Shown: positions 33,920 through 43,122 of the stretch, one piece after another
Position numbering within the stretch: the stretch's first letter is position 1
How the letters are laid out: each line of letters starts with the position of its first letter
Source of the DNA: Aldehydirespirator sp965203635
GTDB taxonomy: Bacteria; Actinomycetota; Acidimicrobiia; Acidimicrobiales; Aldehydirespiratoraceae
Assembly: GCA_965203635.1 (NCBI GenBank)
Contig: OZ241903.1
Coordinates: forward strand, 930,001-994,000
Length of the DNA stretch: 64,000 nucleotides
Direction of reading: 5' to 3'
The notes under the pieces: model-generated
Seen by the model: only the letters and a program-made list of their open reading frames with translations
Told to the model about the DNA's origin: nothing
Database searches by the model: none
Made by a program: the position numbers and the translations under genes

Positions 33920-34729
33920 TCACTCGGTGGCAGCGGTGTCCAACTCCGTGCTGCCCAGGTAGGCCGCGATCACGTTGGGATCGCGCTGCACCTCTGCCGG
34001 AGACCCCTCTGAGATCCGTCGACCGAAGTCCAGGACCATCACCCGGTCCGCGATGTCCATCACCAGGCCCATGTCGTGCTCCACCATGAGCAGGGTGATG
34101 CCGAGCTCGCGGCGGATGTCGAGGATGAAGCGGGCCATGTCCTCGGTCTCCTCCAGGTTCATACCCGCAACCGGCTCGTCGAGCATGAGCATCTCGGGAT
34201 CCATGGCCAGCGCCCGGCCGAGCTCTACTCGCTTCTGGATCCCGTAGGGCAGTAAGGCCACCGGATGCTTCCGCCACCCCTCGATCTCCAGGAAGTCGAT
34301 GATGTCCTCCACCTTGCGGCGGTGCTCGATCTCCTCCCGCTTGGCCTTGCCCACCCACAGCGCTCCGGCAAGGAAGGAGCCGCTCATTCGGATATGGCGA
34401 CCGGTCAGCAGGTTGTCGAGCACAGTCATGTGGGAGAAGAGCTCGATGTTCTGGAACGTGCGGGCCACCCCGAGTTGGGCTACCCGATCGGGACGCGTGC
34501 CCATGATGGAAGCCCCCTTCCAGCGGATGTCGCCCGACTGGGGGCGGTACACCTGCGAGATGGAGTTGAAGATCGATGTCTTGCCCGCGCCGTTGGGACC
34601 GATGATGGCGAACAGTTCGGCCTCCCGGACTTCGAATGACACCGAGTCGATCGCCGTCACCCCGCCGAAGCGCAAGGAGATGTCGTCCACCTCCAGCAGG
34701 GCGTGCGTCGATTCTCCGGAGGGGCTCAC
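33920..34729 (-). CDS. livG: Branched-chain-type ABC transporter ATPase LivG
   Basis: 269 aa from GTG 34729, overlapping the livF stop (GTGA). Walker A GPNGAGKTSIF, Q-loop ARTFQNIELF, signature region LPYGIQKRVELGRALAMDP (C-motif degenerate: YGIQKR instead of LSGGQ), Walker B MLMLDEPVAGMN, switch His in MVEHDMGLVMDI, and the LivG-type insertion with FLEIEGWRKHPVALL. Works with LivF and LivHM. Gene order in transcription is livH, livM, binding protein 2, livF, livG, binding protein 1. Confidence 0.92.
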   Translation of the reverse strand: MSPSGESTHALLEVDDISLRFGGVTAIDSVSFEVREAELFAIIGPNGAGKTSIFNSISQVYRPQSGDIRWKGASIMGTRPDRVAQLGVARTFQNIELFSHMTVLDNLLTGRHIRMSGSFLAGALWVGKAKREEIEHRRKVEDIIDFLEIEGWRKHPVALLPYGIQKRVELGRALAMDPEMLMLDEPVAGMNLEETEDMARFILDIRRELGITLLMVEHDMGLVMDIADRVMVLDFGRRISEGSPAEVQRDPNVIAAYLGSTELDTAATE

Positions 34730-35517
34730 GACAGCCAGCGCTTGCGGCGCTTGTAGTGCTTGACGTCGCGGAACGACTTGCGCTCCCCCTCGGCGTGCAG
34801 GCCCAGATAGAACTCCTGCACGTCCTCGTCGGCCAAGAGCTTCTTGGGATCGCCGTCCATGACCACCTTGCCCGACTCCATGACGTAGCCGTAGTGGGCG
34901 ATGGACAGGGCCATGACCGCGTTCTGCTCGATCAGCAGCACGCTCGTGCCCTGGGCATTGATGTCTACGATGATGTCCCGTATCTGCTGGATGAGCATCG
35001 GCGCGAGCCCCAGCGAGGGCTCGTCGAGGATCAGCAGCTTCGGATCGGCCATCAGCGCCCGCCCGATGGCCAGCATCTGCTGCTCGCCGCCGGACAGGTA
35101 CCCGGCCGTGTCCCGCCGTCGACCCTGCAGGAGCGGGAACAGTTCCATCACCCGCTCGTAGGCCTCCTCGTTCTCCTTCCGGTCGCGCACGGTGAAGGCA
35201 CCTGTGTTGAGATTCTCGTCCACCGTCAACTCGGCAAAGACCCGCCGGCCCTCCATCACCTGGGTGATGCCGGCCTCGACGATGCGAGACGGCTTGAAGT
35301 TGGAGATGTCGGTGCCGTTCCACCCGATCGAGCCCTTGGTGATGTCGCCCTCATGGACATCGAGGAGTCCGGTGATGGCCCGCACCGCGGTCGTCTTGCC
35401 CGCTCCGTTGGCGCCGAGCACCGCGACGATGCTGCCGTCGGGAACATCGATGGACAGGCCGCGCAGCACAAGGACAACCTCGTTGTAGACGACCTCAAGG
35501 TTGGCGACTTCGAGCAT
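34726..35517 (-). CDS. livF: Branched-chain-type ABC transporter ATPase LivF
   Basis: 263 aa, ATG 35517. Walker A GANGAGKTTAVRAITG, signature YLSGGEQQMLAIGRALM, Walker B LLILDEPSLGLAPMLI, switch region LLIEQNAVMALSIAHYGYVM typical of LivF. The C-terminal tail (KSFRDVKHYKRRKRWLS) extends a little beyond the canonical end. A strong stem-loop lies between the upstream binding-protein gene and this start. Confidence 0.93.
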   Translation of the reverse strand: MLEVANLEVVYNEVVLVLRGLSIDVPDGSIVAVLGANGAGKTTAVRAITGLLDVHEGDITKGSIGWNGTDISNFKPSRIVEAGITQVMEGRRVFAELTVDENLNTGAFTVRDRKENEEAYERVMELFPLLQGRRRDTAGYLSGGEQQMLAIGRALMADPKLLILDEPSLGLAPMLIQQIRDIIVDINAQGTSVLLIEQNAVMALSIAHYGYVMESGKVVMDGDPKKLLADEDVQEFYLGLHAEGERKSFRDVKHYKRRKRWLS

Positions 35518-35543
35518 TTGGCAGTCTTGTGGGCGGGCAGGCC

Positions 35544-35581
35544 CCGGCGGGGCGGCCTGCGCTGCAGTACCGCCCCGCCGG
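35544..35581 (-). terminator. GC-rich stem-loop between binding-protein gene and livF
   Basis: CCGGCGGGGCGG at 35544-35555 pairs perfectly with CCGCCCCGCCGG at 35570-35581, a 12-bp stem with a 14-nt loop, 14 nt after the stop of the binding-protein gene. There is no downstream T tract on the minus strand, so it may act as an attenuator or RNA-stabilising hairpin that raises binding-protein mRNA relative to the ATPases, as known for other ABC operons, rather than as a full terminator. Confidence 0.6.
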
Positions 35582-35595
35582 CAGGCCTTAACGGA

Positions 35596-37275
35596 CTAGG
35601 AAGCCACGAAGCAGGGCTCGTACTCCCAGTTCAGGGCCGTCTCGGAGGCATATGGCCCCTTGATCAGCGAGAAGCCGCTGTTGGCCCTCTCATCCGAGAT
35701 GGTGGCCCCCGGCGTGTACAGGGACAGGTCAACGTCATACAGGTACGTCTCGCGCACGACGTTGTCGTTGGGGTTGCCCACCCAGGACTGGTCGGGTGCC
35801 AGACCGTTCAGGTTGGCCGTGACCTGATTGGCCGCGGCCAACACCCCGGCCCGAGTGATGTTGCCGTTGCTGATGGCTTGGTCGAGGATCTGGTGCACGA
35901 CATAGCCCTGGATCCAGCTGATGATGTAGAAGTCATCCCAGCTGGCGTCGGGGCGGTACTCGCGCATCACGTCGAGCAGCTCCTGCATGCCTGCGGCCTC
36001 TCCTACCGCGCCGGCGCCCGCGCCCTCGCCCAGAAGCACCGTGTAGGTGGAATGGGTGTAGAACGCGTCGGCCAACTCCTTGAAGCCGTCGACGAGCAGC
36101 AGAGCCGGGTTCCAGCTCGGCGCGCTGCCTATCCACTGACCGGTGTAGCCGGCCGCGGCCGAGCCGCCCAGGAGCTGTGCTGTCGTGCTGGGGTTGAGCG
36201 TGACCCACACCCAGTCTGCTCCGGACTCGACAATGCCGGTTATGACCGGGGTCTGGTCTGCGCCGGGGATGACCGCGCCCTCGCCGTCGTAGACAACGTT
36301 GAGGCCCAGTGCCTCGGCCGCGATCTTCACGCCCCGGGCTGCGTCCTGGCCGTAATCGCCGGGAAAGGTGGCGATGGCCACGTTCGGACCGTAGGTCTCG
36401 GCCATATAGGTCGTGCCGTTCATGGCCTCGATGCAGTAGTTGGTCTGCACCTCGAACAGGTTCTTGCCGATCGATGGGTCGGCCCAGCCCGAGTACCACG
36501 ACAGCGGGATGGCGGCCATGTTGTCCTCGATGAGTAGTTCGGCGGTCGCCGCGGAGTGAGGTGAGCCGGTCGACGTGGCGAACATCACAACGCTCTCAGG
36601 ACCGTCACCCGAGAAGACCTCGTAGTTCTCGAGGTGTGTGGGCACGTCGTAGGCGTTGTCGAGCACGACCGGCTCGATCGTCCAGCCCTGGATCCCGCCG
36701 TTGTCGTTGACCCACTCCCAGTAGACCAGGTGGGCGTCGGTGATCTTGGTGGTTAGCGGAGCGAAGATGCCGGTCAGGTCGGTGTTGAGGCCAACCCGGA
36801 TCGTCTTCGACCCTATGTCCACACCGATGTCGTGAGCTATCGCGCCCTCGGCCGCGGCCAGGGCCTCCTGGGCCGCGGCAGCTTCATCCGCGGCCGCCTC
36901 AGCCTCAGCCTGGGCCTCCTCCGCTGCAGCCTGAGCAGCTTCGGCCTCAGCCTGGGCCGCTTCGAGCGCGGCCTGCGCCTCGGCCTGCTGTTCAGCGCTG
37001 GCCTCTGCGGCGGCCGCCTCCGCTTCCGCCAGCCTTGCCGCGGCTTCCTCCGCAGCCGCTTGCGCTTCCTCCGCGGCGGTTTGGGCCTCGTCGGCCTCAG
37101 CTTGGGCCGCGGCCCTCTCCGCTTCGGCCATGGCGGCTTCCTCGGCTGCCGCGGCCGCTTCCGCCTGTGCGGCAGCTGCGTCGGCTGCCGACGTATCGGG
37201 CTCGTCGTCGCCGCACGCCGCGGCGACCAGGGCCACGGCACACATCACTGCAAGTAACCATCTCGTTCGTTTCAC
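35596..37275 (-). CDS. ABC transporter substrate-binding lipoprotein with alanine-rich coiled-coil spacer (paralog 2)
   Basis: 559 aa from GTG 37275, with GGAGG 7 nt upstream. Signal peptide and lipobox VAAAC (Cys21), then about 120 residues rich in Ala, Glu and Gln (residues 30-145) predicted as coiled coil, then the binding domain starting KTIRVGLNTDLTGIFAPLTT. Same architecture and same C-terminus type (YASETALNWEYEPCF) as the gene at 32172, with an extra GEGAGAGAVGEAAG insertion. The two probably arose by duplication around livFG and may widen substrate range. Confidence 0.88.
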   Translation of the reverse strand: MKRTRWLLAVMCAVALVAAACGDDEPDTSAADAAAAQAEAAAAAEEAAMAEAERAAAQAEADEAQTAAEEAQAAAEEAAARLAEAEAAAAEASAEQQAEAQAALEAAQAEAEAAQAAAEEAQAEAEAAADEAAAAQEALAAAEGAIAHDIGVDIGSKTIRVGLNTDLTGIFAPLTTKITDAHLVYWEWVNDNGGIQGWTIEPVVLDNAYDVPTHLENYEVFSGDGPESVVMFATSTGSPHSAATAELLIEDNMAAIPLSWYSGWADPSIGKNLFEVQTNYCIEAMNGTTYMAETYGPNVAIATFPGDYGQDAARGVKIAAEALGLNVVYDGEGAVIPGADQTPVITGIVESGADWVWVTLNPSTTAQLLGGSAAAGYTGQWIGSAPSWNPALLLVDGFKELADAFYTHSTYTVLLGEGAGAGAVGEAAGMQELLDVMREYRPDASWDDFYIISWIQGYVVHQILDQAISNGNITRAGVLAAANQVTANLNGLAPDQSWVGNPNDNVVRETYLYDVDLSLYTPGATISDERANSGFSLIKGPYASETALNWEYEPCFVAS

Positions 37276-37366
37276 GGTATTGCCTCCAAGGTTGTCTGCT
37301 GGTCTAGGAGCACTCGAACGGTGCCCACATCTTGGCGGAGGATTGCTGCCTTTTCAATAGCGAACC

Positions 37367-38617
37367 TCAATAGCTGAACGGCCACCTCTTCCAGTAGTTG
37401 CGTACTCGCACCCAGATGCCGAAGATTCCCAACGGCTCCACGATCAGGAAAATGACGATGAGCGCGCCGAACAGGACGATGTTCCAGTCGAATACGCTGA
37501 GCGTCCATCCCGGAGTCTGGATGGCGGTGTTGATGATGCCGAAGTCGTCCCCCTCGGTGAGCAGGAACCGGGCCAGCAGCTCGGTGAGTCCGCCCTCGGC
37601 ACGGTCGAGCCACTTGGTGAACTCCTCCACGAATTGGGGCACCATCACCACGAAGAAGGTGCCGATCAGCGTGCCGGACGTGGTCCCGGCCCCGCCGATC
37701 AGCAGGATGGCGATGAACTCCACCGACAGGAACAGGCCGAAGTCGGTGGCCAGGATCCGCTGCGACAGGGCCGAGAACAGGGCCCCGGCGACGCCCGCGA
37801 AGAACGACGACACCGCGAAGGCGACCACCTTGTAGCGGAACTCGGGCACGCCCATGACCTCGGCCGCGATGTCGCGGTCCCGGATCGCTTGCAGGGCCCG
37901 GCCGGTGCGGGTGCGGGTCAGGTTCTTGGCTACGAGCGTGAACGCGATGGTGAGCACCAGCAGGAACAGGTACCGCTTCTGGAGGTCGCTGACGTCGAAC
38001 CAGAGCCAGGCGCCGTCGTCCTCCACATTTATGAGCGGGGCCTCCTCCTTCCACAGCCGCACATCCAGACCGGGGAACTCACGGCCCAGCGCGGGCGGTC
38101 CGGCGATCTTGCGGCCCCAGCTGGTGTTGCCGAAATGGATGCCCAGGAAGACGAGGCCCAGAGTGACGATGGCCAGATACAGGCCCCGGAGCCGCACCGC
38201 CACCGGGGACACGGCCACCCCCACCAGGGCGGCGACGATGCCCGCGCCGGGAAGCCAGATCCAGATCGGCAGGCCGTGGCCCCAAGTCTCCTGGCCGCTG
38301 GTTCCTCCGAGGTACACCGCGGTGCAGGCGCCGACCCCCATGAAGAAGGCGTGGCCCAGCGACACCTGACCGGCCACACCGGCCAGCAGGTTGAGGCCGA
38401 GGGCGGCGATGGCCAGCACCATCAACAGCGCCATGGGCCGCATCCAGTCGCTGTCGCCCAGGAAGCGCACGAGGGGGATGTGGCTGATGACCGGCAGATC
38501 GAAAGGCAGCAGGAACAGCAGCGCCACGAACAGCGTGCACACCACCTTCTGGGTCCACGTCGGGAGCAGCTGAACTTCCTGGCGGTATGCGGTGTACAGG
38601 CGGGGCCGGCCGAGCAC
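37367..38617 (-). CDS. livM: Branched-chain-type ABC permease LivM
   Basis: 416 aa, ATG 38617, 6 nt after the livH stop. About ten hydrophobic segments: VVCTLFVALLFLLPFDLPVI, LLMVLAIAALGLNLLAGVAG, QVSLGHAFFMGVGACTAVYL, VRLRGLYLAIVTLGLVFLGI, VEFIAILLIGGAGTTSGTLI. The cytoplasmic coupling loop is near TGRALQAIRDRDIAAEVMGV. A long periplasmic insertion (about residues 165-215) follows the fourth or fifth segment. Inner-membrane partner of LivH. Confidence 0.92.
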   Translation of the reverse strand: MLGRPRLYTAYRQEVQLLPTWTQKVVCTLFVALLFLLPFDLPVISHIPLVRFLGDSDWMRPMALLMVLAIAALGLNLLAGVAGQVSLGHAFFMGVGACTAVYLGGTSGQETWGHGLPIWIWLPGAGIVAALVGVAVSPVAVRLRGLYLAIVTLGLVFLGIHFGNTSWGRKIAGPPALGREFPGLDVRLWKEEAPLINVEDDGAWLWFDVSDLQKRYLFLLVLTIAFTLVAKNLTRTRTGRALQAIRDRDIAAEVMGVPEFRYKVVAFAVSSFFAGVAGALFSALSQRILATDFGLFLSVEFIAILLIGGAGTTSGTLIGTFFVVMVPQFVEEFTKWLDRAEGGLTELLARFLLTEGDDFGIINTAIQTPGWTLSVFDWNIVLFGALIVIFLIVEPLGIFGIWVRVRNYWKRWPFSY

Positions 38618-38623
38618 TGCTCG

Positions 38624-39748
38624 TCACACCCTCTCGATCTCAGGTGTGCCGAACAGGCCGTAGGGCCGCACCAGCAGACCGATGATCATCACGATGTAGG
38701 GAACGATCAGCGGGTATCCGGCTCCGAGCCACGAGGTGTTGGCCGCCGCGTACTGCCCGGCGTAGATCTCGGCCACGCCCACTATCAGACCGCCCAGCAG
38801 AGCCCCCGTCACCGAGTCCAACCCTCCCAGGATCACCGCGGGAAGAGCCCGGAAGGCGATGTTGGCCGTGCCCTGGTCGACGGAGACCGTCTGCTCAATC
38901 GGTGGCTGGGTGGCGAAGATCCCCCCGATGGCGGCCAGGACTGCGCCCGCGGCCCAGGCGATGGCGAAGACCCGGCCGACGTTGATCCCCTGCGCCATGG
39001 CCGCTTCCTGGTCGAAGGCAACCGCCCGCATGGCTATGCCGAGCCGCGACCGGTAGAAGAAGTACACGGCCACGAAGGCGGCCGCGGCCGTGATCATGGC
39101 GGCCACGAAGCTCCAGTTGATGAACGCGCCGCCCACCTTGAACCCGCTTATCTCCCAGGGCACGCCGATGGGGCGCAGTTCGATCTCGACCGCGTCGTTG
39201 TTGAAGACCCGGAACATGATCTCGAGGCCGAGGGTGATCACCGCCACCGAGAAGAGCGGCTCACCGATCATGGGCCGTATCGCCAATCGCTCGACCACGA
39301 GTCCGACCACCGCCGCGAACGCGAGAGCGATGATCACGCTGAGCGACCAGTGCACCCACTGCGGGCCACCCAGGCTGTCGAGTGGGTTGGCAATGTTGGT
39401 GAAGGGGATGTGGCCGTCGCGCTCGACCACGCTCTCGCCCTCGGAGAAGATGCTGCGCTTCTGCACCAGGAACGCCAGGAACAGCGCGCCGGTGGCCGCG
39501 AGGGCGCCCTGGGCGAAGTTGACGGTCTGGGTGGCCTTGAAGATGAGCACGAAGCCGAGCGCGATCAGGGCGTACACCGAGCCCAGGCCCAGCGACTTCA
39601 TCAGCGTCTGGAAGAACAGGGCCGGATCGTTGGCCAGCTGCACCATCCCGAAGATCACCGACGCGGCCAGCGCACCGATCAGGAAGCCCACCGGCGCGCC
39701 CCGACGCAGGTCGATCGCCGCGAGCCTCCCGCCGACGGCTCCGACCAT
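38624..39748 (-). CDS. livH: Branched-chain-type ABC permease LivH
   Basis: 374 aa, GTG or ATG start near 39748. Membrane segments include FLIGALAASVIFGMVQLAND, GLGSVYALIALGFVLIFKAT, NFAQGALAATGALFLAFLV, AFAAVVGLVVERLAIRPMIG, and the coupling helix RLGIAMRAVAFDQEAAMAQG. Contains the LivH hallmark region AVLAAIGGIFAT and ALPAVILGGLDSVTGALLGG. It follows the acyl-CoA synthetase gene by 40 nt, giving the frequently seen arrangement of a Liv transporter with an acyl-CoA ligase. Confidence 0.92.
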   Translation of the reverse strand: MVGAVGGRLAAIDLRRGAPVGFLIGALAASVIFGMVQLANDPALFFQTLMKSLGLGSVYALIALGFVLIFKATQTVNFAQGALAATGALFLAFLVQKRSIFSEGESVVERDGHIPFTNIANPLDSLGGPQWVHWSLSVIIALAFAAVVGLVVERLAIRPMIGEPLFSVAVITLGLEIMFRVFNNDAVEIELRPIGVPWEISGFKVGGAFINWSFVAAMITAAAAFVAVYFFYRSRLGIAMRAVAFDQEAAMAQGINVGRVFAIAWAAGAVLAAIGGIFATQPPIEQTVSVDQGTANIAFRALPAVILGGLDSVTGALLGGLIVGVAEIYAGQYAAANTSWLGAGYPLIVPYIVMIIGLLVRPYGLFGTPEIERV

Positions 39749-39788
39749 CAGCGCGTCGATCTCTCAGCCTGCACAGGGGCGCGACCCA

Positions 39789-41675
39789 TCAGTACATCGA
39801 CTCCACCAGGTCGCGGAACATGTCCTCCATGGCGTTGCGCTTGAGCTTCTGGGTCGCGGTCAACTCCCCGTCCTCGTGGTCGAGCTCCTTCGGCAGCATC
39901 TTGAACCTCTTGATCTGCTCGACCCGCGCGAACTTCTTGTTGGTCTCGTCCACCACGTCGGAGACCAACTCGATCACCTCTTCCTTCTCGGAGAGGTCCC
40001 GGTAGGTGGTGTAGGGGATGTTGTTGCGCTGGGCCCAGTCGCCCACCGTCTCGAGCTCGATGCCGATCAGGGCGGTCACGAACCTGCGGCCGTCGCCGAT
40101 GACCATCGCCTCCTTCACATAGGGCGACGTCTTCAGGCTGTTCTCGATCTCCGACGGCGAGATGTTCTTGCCCCCGGACGTGATGATGATGTGCTTGATG
40201 CGGTCGACGATCTTTATGTGGGTGCCGTCCACCCACTCCCCCACGTCCCCGGTCATCAGCCAGCCGTCGTCGGTGAACGTCTCCGCCGTCTGGTCGGGCT
40301 TGTTCCAGTAGCCCGCGAACACGCCGGGATGCTTGGTCTGGATCTCTCCGGTCGTCTCGTCGATGCGCAGGCCGATGTCGGCGTACGGCTCGCCCACCGT
40401 CCCCAGCTTCATCCGGCCCGCGAAGTTGCAGGTGGCCACGGCCGAGTTCTCGGTCATGCCGTACAGCTCGAACACCGGCACGCCGATGCCGATGAAGAAC
40501 TCGAGCACCTCGGGCGCGATGGCGGCCGCGCCCGAGCCGGCGTGACGGCAGCGGCGCAGACCGATCCGCTCCTTCATGGCCCGGAACACCAGCGGTTGGC
40601 CCACGGCGTACAGCAGGCGGGTCACCAGCGTGTGGCTGCCGCCGTTGGCCACCTTCTGCCGTCCGATCACCTGCGCCAGGGCCATCGCGAAGCGCAGGCA
40701 GACCCGCTTGAAGAAGGTCGCATCGCTGCCCTTGATGGTGACCAGGGCATGCAACCGCTCCCAGATCCTGGGCACGGCGAAGAACAGCGTCGGCTGGATC
40801 TCACGCAGGTTCTCGGTGACAGTCTCGATCGACTCCGCGAAGTTCAGGGACGGGCCCGCCCCGACGAGGGTCCAAGTGGAGAAGATCCGTTCAGCCACAT
40901 GGCACAGCGGCAGGTACGTGACGATGAGGTCCTTGGGGTTGGGGCCGGTGCCGTCGGGGAAGCGGTCGGTCTCGTTGACGATCTTGTCGACGCAGTAGCT
41001 CGCATTGGCGTTGGTCAGCATTGCGCCCTTGGGCGGACCGGTGGTGCCGGAGGTGTACACCAGCGTCATCACATCGGTGTCGGCGGCGGCGGCCATCCGC
41101 TCAGCCACCGCTCCGGGGTGGGCTTCGCGGTGGCGACGGCCCATCTCCAGGAAGGTGTCCCAGAACAGCAGCCGCGGGTCGTCGTAGTCACCGAAGCCTC
41201 TCGGCTCGGTGTAGATGATGCGCCGGACGGAGGCGGCCGTCCCATGGGGAACCTCGAGCACCTTGTCGGCCTGCTCCTGATCCTCGGCGAAGAAGACCAC
41301 CGGCGTGCAGTCGCCGATCAAGTACTCCACTTCGGCGGTCGGGTTGGTCGGGTACAGGCCGACGGTCACGCCCCGCACGGCCACGGCGGCAAGGTCGAGA
41401 ACGACCCATTCGGGCCGGTCCTCGGAGTGGATGGCCACTCGATCACCGGCGTCGACACCCAGCTCCAGCAGACCATGGGCCGCGGTCTCGATCAGGTCCC
41501 AGGTCTGGGCCCAGGTGTATTCCTGCCAGATGCCGAAGTCCTTCTCCCGCATGGCGACCTGCTGGGGGCTGCGCCGGGCCCAGTCCCGGGCCAACGACGC
41601 AACCGTGGTCGCACCGGCTTCGCCTCCGGCGGGCAGAGGAACGTCGGGGCTGTGTCGCTCCGAGGTGATCGTCAC
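39789..41675 (-). CDS. Long-chain acyl-CoA synthetase (FadD/AMP-binding)
   Basis: 628 aa from GTG 41675, with AAGGAGG about 8 nt upstream. ANL superfamily: P-loop LVYTSGTTGPPKGAM, FFAVPRIWERLHAL, GMTENSAVATCN, A5-A8 motifs EIQTKHPGVFAGYWNKPDQT, DGWLMTGDVGEW, IVDRIKHIIITSGGKNISP, and the catalytic lysine near ELTATQKLKR. Resembles FAA1/FadD15-type long-chain ligases. Activates fatty or aryl acids to CoA thioesters. Genes for an acyl-CoA dehydrogenase upstream and a Liv transporter downstream suggest import, activation and oxidation of one organic acid class. Confidence 0.9.
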   Translation of the reverse strand: MTITSERHSPDVPLPAGGEAGATTVASLARDWARRSPQQVAMREKDFGIWQEYTWAQTWDLIETAAHGLLELGVDAGDRVAIHSEDRPEWVVLDLAAVAVRGVTVGLYPTNPTAEVEYLIGDCTPVVFFAEDQEQADKVLEVPHGTAASVRRIIYTEPRGFGDYDDPRLLFWDTFLEMGRRHREAHPGAVAERMAAAADTDVMTLVYTSGTTGPPKGAMLTNANASYCVDKIVNETDRFPDGTGPNPKDLIVTYLPLCHVAERIFSTWTLVGAGPSLNFAESIETVTENLREIQPTLFFAVPRIWERLHALVTIKGSDATFFKRVCLRFAMALAQVIGRQKVANGGSHTLVTRLLYAVGQPLVFRAMKERIGLRRCRHAGSGAAAIAPEVLEFFIGIGVPVFELYGMTENSAVATCNFAGRMKLGTVGEPYADIGLRIDETTGEIQTKHPGVFAGYWNKPDQTAETFTDDGWLMTGDVGEWVDGTHIKIVDRIKHIIITSGGKNISPSEIENSLKTSPYVKEAMVIGDGRRFVTALIGIELETVGDWAQRNNIPYTTYRDLSEKEEVIELVSDVVDETNKKFARVEQIKRFKMLPKELDHEDGELTATQKLKRNAMEDMFRDLVESMY

Positions 41676-41729
41676 GCGTCGACCTCCTTCACGCTCATGC
41701 AAGCGGTCAATCGTCCGGCGAACGCTACT

Positions 41730-43040
41730 TCAATTCCCCGCAAGCTGTCGCTGCCGCGCCTCCTCGGCCGGATCGCTGAGCCCTTCGTGGGCCGCCAATT
41801 CCGCCCGGCCGACCACGAACCAGTGAACCTCGTCGGGACCGTCCGCCAAGCGCAGGGTCCGCTGGTTGGTGTACATGCGGGCCAGCGGCGTCCACTGCGA
41901 AACGCCGGTGGCGCCATGCATCTGGATGGCCTGGTCGATGATGTTGCAGACCCGTTCCGGAACCATGGCCTTCACCGCGCTCACCCAGACTCGGGCCTCG
42001 GCGTTGCCGAGGGTGTCCATGGCCTTGGCTGCCCGCAGCACCATGAGCCGCATGGCCTCGATCTCCACCCGGGCCCGGGCGATGATCTCGGTGTTCCCGC
42101 CGAGTTGGGCCAGGGGGCGCCCGAAGGCCTCCCGGCTCAGACCCCGGCGCACCATGAGGTCCAAGGCCTTGGAGGCCGCTCCGATGGAGCGCATGCAGTG
42201 ATGGATGCGGCCCGGGCCGAGGCGCAGCTGGGATATCTCGAAGCCGCGACCCTCGCCGAGCAGGATGTTCGATGTCGGCACCCGTACGTCATCGAGTCGG
42301 ATGTGCATGTGGCCATGTGGCGCATCGTCCTCGCCGAACACATGCATCGGGCCGATCACGTTCACGCCCGGCGTGTCCATGGGCACCAGGATCTGAGACT
42401 GCCGGCGGTGCGAAGGACCATCGGGACTGGTCTGCACCATGCAGATCATGATCTTGCAGCGTGGGTCCCCGGCTCCCGAGATGTAGTACTTCTCGCCGGT
42501 GATGACCCATTCGTCGCCGTCGAGCACCGCCCGTGTGGCGATGTTCTTGGCATCCGATGAGGCCAGGGTCGGCTCGGTCATGGCGTAACACGACCTGATC
42601 TCTCCGGCCAGCAGAGGCTCGAGCCACTGCTCCTTCTGCGCGGGCGTGCCCACCCGTTCGAGCACCTCCATGTTGCCGGTGTCCGGGGCGCTGCAATTGA
42701 GGCACTCCGAGGCGATGGGGTTCTTGCCGAGTTCGGCCGCGATGTAGGCGTAGTCGAGGTTGCTCAGGCCCTCTCCGCTGGTGGCGTCGGGCAGGAAGAA
42801 GTTCCACAGCCCGGCGGCCTTGGCCCGCGCCTTGAGGCTGTCGAGCAACTCGAGCTGACCGGAGCCGTAGCCCCAGCGCTCAGCCCGGCCCTCGCCGAGC
42901 CTGAAGAACTCGGCCGTGACCGGCTCCACCTCGACGGCCACGAATTCGACCACCCGGTCGAACAGCGGCCGGGCTTGCGGCGACATCGCAAGATCGAGCG
43001 AGGCAGGGTCCAGATGGCCGATCAGTGCTGAAGGTGTCAT
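41730..43040 (-). CDS. Acyl-CoA dehydrogenase
   Basis: 436 aa from ATG 43040; an upstream in-frame ATG at 43055 lies inside a repeat copy and would add five residues. FAD-dependent ACAD fold: CYAMTEPTLASSDAKNIATR, WVITGEKYYISGAG, MDTPGVNVIGPMHVFGEDDA, GRGFEISQLRLGPGRIHHCM, REAFGRPLAQLGGN and the C-terminal QMHGATGVSQWTPLARMYTN. The active-site base position cannot be fixed by eye. It belongs to the ACAD10/11-like subgroup often adjacent to APH-type kinases. First gene of the apparent operon through bsaP. Confidence 0.9.
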   Translation of the reverse strand: MTPSALIGHLDPASLDLAMSPQARPLFDRVVEFVAVEVEPVTAEFFRLGEGRAERWGYGSGQLELLDSLKARAKAAGLWNFFLPDATSGEGLSNLDYAYIAAELGKNPIASECLNCSAPDTGNMEVLERVGTPAQKEQWLEPLLAGEIRSCYAMTEPTLASSDAKNIATRAVLDGDEWVITGEKYYISGAGDPRCKIMICMVQTSPDGPSHRRQSQILVPMDTPGVNVIGPMHVFGEDDAPHGHMHIRLDDVRVPTSNILLGEGRGFEISQLRLGPGRIHHCMRSIGAASKALDLMVRRGLSREAFGRPLAQLGGNTEIIARARVEIEAMRLMVLRAAKAMDTLGNAEARVWVSAVKAMVPERVCNIIDQAIQMHGATGVSQWTPLARMYTNQRTLRLADGPDEVHWFVVGRAELAAHEGLSDPAEEARQRQLAGN

Positions 43041-43051
43041 GGCTCGGCCTT

Positions 43052-43115
43052 TCATTCCCGCTCTTGTTCGCTGCGACCTGAGGGCCGCTCGGGCCGCGGC
43101 CTCGCAAGCTCGGCC
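43052..43115 (-). repeat. Dispersed repeat, short form, copy E
   Basis: On the minus strand it reads GGCCGAGCTTGCGAGGCCGC, then GGCCCGAGCGGCC and CGCAGCGAACAAGAGCGGGA. Like copy A it lacks the central about 24 bp of the long form, and like copy A it lies immediately upstream of, and in the same orientation as, a gene start. Here it even contains an in-frame ATG (43055). Confidence 0.7.
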
Positions 43116-43122
43116 GCTCGGA

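Noticed and set aside
34636..36537. Plus-strand 633-codon frame opposite LivF and the second binding protein
   Set aside because: Shadow of genes with clear ABC ATPase and lipoprotein motifs on the minus strand.
39090..42560. Plus-strand open frame of 1156 codons over the acyl-CoA synthetase and dehydrogenase genes
   Set aside because: It is antisense to two well-supported genes with known catalytic motifs. Long antisense frames arise from high-GC third-position bias; its own product shows no domain pattern.
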